A stretch of 64,000 bases of DNA from Flavobacterium quisquiliarum. Lineage in GTDB: Bacteria > Bacteroidota > Bacteroidia > Flavobacteriales > Flavobacteriaceae. The notes beneath the pieces are model-generated. The model was not told the origin of the DNA and ran no database searches. It saw only the letters and a list, made by a program, of their open reading frames with translations. The stretch spans positions 186,001-250,000 of the forward strand of contig NZ_WWEM01000039.1 in NCBI RefSeq assembly GCF_019308285.1. Reading direction: 5' to 3'. A program made the translations under genes and the position numbers. This document shows, in pieces, positions 58,958-64,000 of this stretch (position 1 is its first letter; the number at the start of each line of letters is the position of its first letter).

Positions 58958-60255
58958 TATCTGAATTTCACAGTTGCCAGTTCATCACTGTAGTTTCCGT
59001 CTGCCTTTTGTGTTTTGGTATATTTCAAATCTGACGGAACATAATCGCTTTCTACACCAACAGGAATAATTTCATATAAAGCTGTAACCGAATGTCCGCT
59101 TCCTAATTCGCCCGCATCAATTTTATCATTTTTAAAATCTTCTGCATTTAGTTTTCGGTTTTCATAACCAATCAATCGATACGCCTGCACATGTTTCGGA
59201 TTAAACTCAATCTGAATTTTTACATCTTTCGCGATAGCGAACATTGAACCTTTAAATTCTTTTCCAAGAAAACGATTTGCTTCCTGAATATTATCGATAT
59301 AAGCATAATTTCCGTTTCCTTTATCGGCAAGAATTTCCATTTTAGAATCTTTGTAATTTCCCATTCCAAAACCTAAAACGGTTAAGAAAACACCCGATTC
59401 TCTTTTCTGCTCAATCAATTTCAGCATATCATCATCGCTTGACGCACCAACATTAAAATCACCGTCAGTAGCTATCACTACTCTGTTGTTTCCGCCTTTG
59501 ATAAAATTTTCTTGCGCCAGTTTGTAAGCCAACTCGATCCCTTCTCCACCGGCTGTGCTTCCACCCGCATGTAAATCATCAAAAGCATCCATAATTTCCT
59601 CTTTATCTTCTCCCGAAGTTGGTTCCAAAACTACTCCAGCCGAACCTGCATAAACTACAATCGAAACCCGATCTGTACTACGAAGTTCTTTAACTAAGAT
59701 TTTCATAGATTCTTTCAACAATGGGAGTTTATTTGGTTCATCCATCGAACCCGAAACATCTACTAAAAAAACCAGATTAGTAGCTGGCAAATTTGCCATT
59801 GGAATGTCCTTTCCCTGCAAACCAATTTTCAGTAATCGGCTATTTTTATTCCACGGACAGTCACTGTATTCTGTATTAATTGCAAATGGATGCTGTCCGT
59901 TTGGCTGTGGATATTTGTATTTAAAGAAGTTGATCATTTCTTCCACACGAACTGCATCTTTTGGAACTTTCTGTCCTTCATTAATAAAACGGCGAATATT
60001 GGTGTAAGATGCATTATCAACATCTATAGAAAAAGTAGAAAGTGGTGTTTTAAGCGGAGATTCAAACGGATTTTCTTCTAATCCCGCGTAACTTTCTGTG
60101 TTTGGCTCGGGAATATATTCTTCGTCTAAAGCGGAATCAGTTGTTGCTACTGCAATTTCACTTGCATCTGCACTCTCTTCTGGCGCATACGCTTTCTTAC
60201 AGCTGAAAATAGTAAGTACGAGGAATGCCATCATAAAGAAATTAAGATTTCTCAT
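58924..60255 (-). CDS. vWA domain lipoprotein, YfbK-like, truncated by frameshift
   Basis: As it stands, 443 residues. It has a lipoprotein signal (MRNLNFFMMAFLVLTIFSC, Cys19), a linker, a von Willebrand factor N-terminal region (LSTFSIDVDNASYTNIRRFI), and a vWA domain with MIDAS DVSGS (Asp166, Ser168, Ser170), LHAGGSTAGGEGI and ATDGDFNVG. The annotated end (YKNLMAIEVLK) is an artefact of the frame switch; see 58706-58957. The family is of unknown function and often sits near other vWA systems. It is convergent with the Bat operon. Confidence 0.88.
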   Translation of the reverse strand: MRNLNFFMMAFLVLTIFSCKKAYAPEESADASEIAVATTDSALDEEYIPEPNTESYAGLEENPFESPLKTPLSTFSIDVDNASYTNIRRFINEGQKVPKDAVRVEEMINFFKYKYPQPNGQHPFAINTEYSDCPWNKNSRLLKIGLQGKDIPMANLPATNLVFLVDVSGSMDEPNKLPLLKESMKILVKELRSTDRVSIVVYAGSAGVVLEPTSGEDKEEIMDAFDDLHAGGSTAGGEGIELAYKLAQENFIKGGNNRVVIATDGDFNVGASSDDDMLKLIEQKRESGVFLTVLGFGMGNYKDSKMEILADKGNGNYAYIDNIQEANRFLGKEFKGSMFAIAKDVKIQIEFNPKHVQAYRLIGYENRKLNAEDFKNDKIDAGELGSGHSVTALYEIIPVGVESDYVPSDLKYTKTQKADGNYSDELATVKFRYKNLMAIEVLK

Positions 60256-60692
60256 AAAGTAAATTTTAAAAAAATTAGTAAATAGATTTTGGTTTCAAAT
60301 AAGGACTAGCATTCCGGATGTACTAGAAGTGATTATTTGCAATTTTCGAGTATGCAAAATCGTGCCAAAAATTTTACAAATATTTTTCTGACTTAAAAAT
60401 AAAATGAGAAACCTTGATTTTAGAGGAAATTATGCTCGATTTTTTTTCCAAAGAGTAAAAGAAAGTGGTTAAACTTTGGCAAAACGTTGCTAAGAAAAAG
60501 GGCGAGATGGAATTATTACAAAATTTCAATTTTAGTTTTTCTCAAAATGCTAAAAATAAAGCCCGTGGTTTCAACCACGGGCTATATTTTGAATATTAGG
60601 ATTTTTATTAGACTTTGAAAAGAGTTAGATAGAATTAAAATGGATTAATCTTTGAAATCCTTTTAATCTGTGGCAACTATATTTTGTAAAAT
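60256..60692. other. Gene-free stretch with one strong hairpin
   Basis: This 437-bp spacer upstream of the vWA lipoprotein gene has no convincing gene. The hairpin at 60557-60590 is the only clear structure. An AT-rich 5' region may hold the lipoprotein promoter, but no TAnnTTTG with good spacing was found. Confidence 0.5.
60557..60590. repeat. AGCCCGTGGTTTCAACCACGGGCT hairpin
   Basis: The 11-base perfect arms AGCCCGTGGTT / AACCACGGGCT have a 2-base loop, flanked by A-rich and T-rich DNA. The position is about 100 bp beyond the cyclo-ligase stop on the minus strand, so it may be a terminator. The very GC-rich stem in an AT-rich spacer suggests a dispersed element. Confidence 0.7.
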
Positions 60693-61262
60693 TTAAAACT
60701 GGTAAACTTTCTCTGGCGTAACACAATAATCCAATTTAATATCAGATTCAAAAACATCATCGATCTGGTTTACAGCTTCAAAGAATGAAAGTCCTATTTT
60801 GATGGTTTCGGGTTTGCATTCAGCGAGAAATTTATCGTAGAAACCTTTTCCGTAACCAATTCGGTTTCCAAAAATATCAAAAGCCAAAAGCGGTACAAAA
60901 ACTACTTCAACTTTTACAGAAGGTACTTCGATTCCGTCAACAGGTTCGGGAATATTGTATTCGTTCTTTTTGATTTTGGTATTATCTGTTAAAAGAAAAT
61001 GAGTCATTTTTCTAGTGTCAAAATCACTTTTAGAAATCAGGATTTCTTTGTCTTTTCCAGAAAGTAAATGCAGGACAAATTCTGTATTGACTTCTTTATG
61101 TTCTTCGATTGGGAGAAAAACATGATAATAAATTTTGTCCCAAATGGGCATTTGGATTAATTGATTGGCAATCGCCAGACTTCTTTCTTCTATTTCATCA
61201 AAAGAAAGTGCTTTACGGAGATTTTTATATTGTATTCGGAGTTCTTTTTTACTCGTCGGCAT
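60693..61262 (-). CDS. 5-formyltetrahydrofolate cyclo-ligase
   Basis: The ~189-residue enzyme converts 5-formyl-THF to 5,10-methenyl-THF with ATP. It shows the family signatures: KKELRIQYKNLRKALSFDEI at the N-terminus, IYYHVFLPIEEHKEVNTEF, and FDIFGNRIGYGKGFYDKFLA, the nucleotide and folate-binding loop. The start at 61262 (MPTSKKEL) is used because it matches family N-termini. The longer frame overlaps the upstream gene by 80 bp. With this start the overlap is 14 bp (stop of the deacylase within ATGCCGACGAGTAA), so translation is probably coupled. Confidence 0.9.
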   Translation of the reverse strand: MPTSKKELRIQYKNLRKALSFDEIEERSLAIANQLIQMPIWDKIYYHVFLPIEEHKEVNTEFVLHLLSGKDKEILISKSDFDTRKMTHFLLTDNTKIKKNEYNIPEPVDGIEVPSVKVEVVFVPLLAFDIFGNRIGYGKGFYDKFLAECKPETIKIGLSFFEAVNQIDDVFESDIKLDYCVTPEKVYQF

Positions 61263-62226
61263 TGTCTGGAGTTTTAGATAAATGGTAAATGGCATCGCCT
61301 TCATAAACAATTGGCGAATGATTGGCATTGATCACATAACCATCGTGCGGTGCTTTGATTTTCTGTTCAAATTTCCCAAACGGATCTGTAATAATCGCTA
61401 AGATAGTGCCTTTGGTTACAAATTTTCCAATCAAATTAAAATCATGCAATAAACCAGAACATTTCGCACGTAGCCAAACCGATTGTTTAATATAAATCGA
61501 AGGTGTTAAAGCGGGCTCCGCAATTTGCTTCGAATCCAACATCTGTAAGTAATGAAGCAAACGTTTGGTTCCTAGAACGCCTTGATTGGCAATTTCATTA
61601 TTGATGTCTAAAGATTTTCCGCCTTCAAAAAGAAGCATTTTTACATTGGCATTTTCAGAAGTTTTTCTAAAAGAGCCATTAATATTTTTAGAATACAAAG
61701 TAAACGGCGCATTAAAAACATCGGCCAAAACTTTTAACTCGGGATTATTTTCAGTAATTCTAATTTGAGGCGCATTGAAACGGCTTGCTCCTCCCGCATG
61801 AAAATCGATCGCATAATCTAAAATCGGTAAAATTTCTTCGACAATATGATAAGCAAATCGGCTGGCAAGCGAACCTTTTTTACTTCCCGGAAAAACTCGG
61901 TTTAAGTCACGGCCATCTGGAAACTCTCGCGATTTATTGACAAAACCATACATGTTTATTACCGGAATGCAGATAATCGTCCCGCGTGAAGGTCTGTTGA
62001 TTTTTTTACTGATAAGCTGGCGCACAATTTCAACACCATTTATTTCGTCGCCATGAATTCCTGCCGAAAATAAAACAGTCGGCCCTTCATGTTTGGAACG
62101 ACGGACAATAACAGGAATATTTAGTTTTGTTGTAGTATGAAGCCGAGCAATTTCGACGTTTATCGTTCTGTGTTCTCCCGGCAAAATTGATTCGCCAAAA
62201 ATAACCAATGGAGTACTATTTTTCAT
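61249..62226 (-). CDS. Succinylglutamate desuccinylase/aspartoacylase family (M14-type) protein
   Basis: The 325-residue protein is a zinc-dependent carboxypeptidase-fold deacylase. The zinc ligands are visible in GIHGDEINGVEIV (His58, Glu61) and in YAIDFHAGGASRF (His near 142). The C-terminal part has a beta-barrel lid (WLRAKCSGLLHDFNLIGKFV, APHDGYVINANHSPIVYEGD), typical of the AstE/AspA superfamily branch. The substrate is unknown. It overlaps the cyclo-ligase gene by 14 bp, so the two form a transcript, although no metabolic link is obvious. Confidence 0.87.
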   Translation of the reverse strand: MKNSTPLVIFGESILPGEHRTINVEIARLHTTTKLNIPVIVRRSKHEGPTVLFSAGIHGDEINGVEIVRQLISKKINRPSRGTIICIPVINMYGFVNKSREFPDGRDLNRVFPGSKKGSLASRFAYHIVEEILPILDYAIDFHAGGASRFNAPQIRITENNPELKVLADVFNAPFTLYSKNINGSFRKTSENANVKMLLFEGGKSLDINNEIANQGVLGTKRLLHYLQMLDSKQIAEPALTPSIYIKQSVWLRAKCSGLLHDFNLIGKFVTKGTILAIITDPFGKFEQKIKAPHDGYVINANHSPIVYEGDAIYHLSKTPDNADE

Positions 62227-62364
62227 TTGGAATTATAAAATCTAAATATAGAAATTATTCTTTTGATTTCGTAAATTTGAAACTAATTCAATGTTAAGCT
62301 TCATTTTCAAATCGGAATGGTTTTTGAAAAAAGCTTTTTCAAATATCTTCAGAAATAAAATAGA

Positions 62365-64000
62365 ATGCAAAAACCAGCCTTAGATCTTCAAATTTTAACT
62401 TTGCCAGACAATCCGGGCGTTTATCAATATTATGATAAGGACGGGAAAATTTTATATGTCGGCAAAGCCAAAAATTTAAAAAAAAGGGTTTCTTCCTATT
62501 TCAATAAAATTCACGATACAGCGAAAACCAATGTATTGGTAAAGAAAATTGTAACTATAAAACACATCGTAGTTCCAACCGAAACCGATGCGCTTTTATT
62601 GGAAAACAATTTAATAAAAACACTTCAGCCGAGATATAATGTATTGCTTCGTGATGACAAAAGTTATCCGTGGATCTGCATTAAAAAAGAACCTTTTTCG
62701 AGAATATTTTTGACAAGAAGAATGGTCAAAGACGGCTCAGAATATTTTGGCCCGTACACGAATTTCAAAATGGTTTATACGATTCTGGACTTGATTAAAG
62801 AATTGTATCCGCTTAGAACTTGTAATTATGATTTGAGCGAATCCAATATTAATTCCGGTAAATTCAAAGTTTGTCTGGAATATCATATTGGTAATTGCAA
62901 AGGCCCGTGCGAAGGTTTGGAACCTTTGGAAGAATACCAAAGACAAGTCAATGCGATTCGCGAAATCCTGAAAGGAAACTTCAAAGAAAGTTTAAAAGAT
63001 TTCAAGAAATTGATGAACACTTATGCGCAGAATCTTCAGTTTGAAGAAGCACAGAAAATCAAGGAAAAGATTGAAGTTCTAGAGAATTATCAATCCAGAT
63101 CTACGATCATCAATCCTAAAATTACCAATATTGATGTTTTCTCTATTGTGTCTGACGAAAGTGCGGCTTATGTCAATTTCCTTCAGATTTCTCACGGTTC
63201 GATTATTCGTTCTCATACTTTAGACATCAAGAAAAAATTGGATGAAAGCGATGAAGAATTATTAGAATTAGCGATTGTAGAATTGCGTGAACGCTTTCAG
63301 TTATTATCCAAAGAAATCATAGTTCCTTTCGAATTGGATTTAGGCGAAAACATAAAAGTAACCGTTCCGCAGCTTGGCGACAAAAAACAAATTCTGGATT
63401 TATCGATTCGAAATGCCAAATTCTATCGCATCGAGCAATTGAAACAATTACAAATTGTTGATCCAGATCGACACGTTAACCGAATTATGGCACAAATGCA
63501 GAAAGATTTACGTCTTCCTGTTGAGCCTCGACATATCGAATGTTTTGACAACTCGAATATTCAGGGAACAAATCCAGTTGCGGCCTGTGTCGTATTTAAA
63601 GACGGAAAACCAAGCAAAAAAGATTATCGCCATTTTAACGTCAAAACCGTTGAAGGCCCAGACGATTTTGCTTCGATGACCGAAATTGTGTACCGCCGTT
63701 ACAAAAGATTATTAGACGAAAACGAACCACTTCCACAGTTAATCATTATTGACGGTGGAAAAGGGCAACTTTCTTCGGCTTTAAAAAGTATTGATGAATT
63801 AGGATTACGAGGTAAAATTGCCATAATCGGAATTGCAAAACGTTTAGAAGAACTTTTTTATCCGGGCGATTCTATTCCGTTATATCTCGACAAAAAATCA
63901 GAAACTTTGAAAGTAATCCAACAGTTGCGAAACGAAGCGCATAGATTCGGAATCACTTTTCACAGAGACAAACGAAGCAAAGCCGCATTGAATTCTTCTG
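62365..64000 (+). CDS. uvrC: Excinuclease ABC subunit C (5' part, runs off the window)
   Basis: The frame opens at ATG 62365 (MQKPALDLQILTLPDNPGVY) and stays open for 545 codons to the right edge. The GIY-YIG nuclease domain that makes the 3' incision is at residues 15-95: GVYQYYDKDGKILYVGKAKN, then KTNVLVKKIVTIKHIVVPTE. The UvrBC-interaction (UVR) region follows near residues 205-245 (QFEEAQKIKEKIEVLENYQS). The C-terminal RNase H-like nuclease begins with HIECFDNSNIQGTNPVAACV and continues LIIIDGGKGQLSSA. The HhH end is beyond the window. Confidence 0.95.
   Translation, partial: MQKPALDLQILTLPDNPGVYQYYDKDGKILYVGKAKNLKKRVSSYFNKIHDTAKTNVLVKKIVTIKHIVVPTETDALLLENNLIKTLQPRYNVLLRDDKSYPWICIKKEPFSRIFLTRRMVKDGSEYFGPYTNFKMVYTILDLIKELYPLRTCNYDLSESNINSGKFKVCLEYHIGNCKGPCEGLEPLEEYQRQVNAIREILKGNFKESLKDFKKLMNTYAQNLQFEEAQKIKEKIEVLENYQSRSTIINPKITNIDVFSIVSDESAAYVNFLQISHGSIIRSHTLDIKKKLDESDEELLELAIVELRERFQLLSKEIIVPFELDLGENIKVTVPQLGDKKQILDLSIRNAKFYRIEQLKQLQIVDPDRHVNRIMAQMQKDLRLPVEPRHIECFDNSNIQGTNPVAACVVFKDGKPSKKDYRHFNVKTVEGPDDFASMTEIVYRRYKRLLDENEPLPQLIIIDGGKGQLSSALKSIDELGLRGKIAIIGIAKRLEELFYPGDSIPLYLDKKSETLKVIQQLRNEAHRFGITFHRDKRSKAALNSS

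Overview
This 64-kb window is chromosomal DNA from a member of the Bacteroidota, almost certainly Flavobacterium or a close relative. The support is low GC, AT-rich spacers without Shine-Dalgarno sequences, promoters of the TTG/TAnnTTTG type, a SusC/SusD pair, a type IX secretion component (PorZ next to RecO), a complete Bat (aerotolerance-type) operon, and lipoproteins and signal peptides ending in A-Q. No rRNA, tRNA, CRISPR array, transposase or prophage was seen.

Layout. 1-4.9 kb: small accessory genes (two GNAT acetyltransferases, membrane proteins, an XRE regulator, a DUF1963-like protein) separated by palindromes; the left edge cuts a minus-strand gene. 4.9-9.3 kb: two gene-free stretches full of repeats, with pepP, ferritin, a small hypothetical and an AIM24/TIGR00266 protein. 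9.4-17.5 kb: a trans-envelope signalling locus (SusD, STN-containing SusC, FecR anti-sigma, divergent ECF sigma) followed by an alpha/beta hydrolase. 17.6-18.8 kb: a three-gene roadblock/LC7 module. 18.9-27.8 kb: AddB-like nuclease, OmpA protein, Kbl and AddA-like helicase-nuclease. 27.9-33.8 kb: lspA, a second mirror-image roadblock/LC7 module, a DksA/TraR-like regulator and ileS. 34-42.6 kb: two secreted proteins (one a PQQ-type propeller), recO, porZ and gdhA. 42.9-49 kb: an outer-membrane family protein, a cystathionine gamma-synthase/lyase family enzyme, a DUF3298-type lipoprotein, an AlbA_2-type protein, an SDR and an aldo/keto reductase. 49.2-58.6 kb: moxR, DUF58, an extra BatD-like gene, then batA, batB, batC, batD and batE, all on the plus strand. 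58.7-64 kb: a frameshifted vWA lipoprotein, an M14-type deacylase overlapping 5-formyl-THF cyclo-ligase, and the 5' part of uvrC running off the right edge.

The most unusual content is the pair of roadblock/LC7 modules. Each has two consecutive roadblock-type genes and, divergently, a very small basic protein. One of these small genes is only 47 codons. The two copies lie about 11 kb apart in mirror orientation, and neither has a Ras-like GTPase beside it. Other notable points are a one-base homopolymer deletion that truncates the vWA lipoprotein, several families of intergenic palindromes and hairpins that recur inside the window, and a compact palindrome between the divergent fecR and sigma genes.
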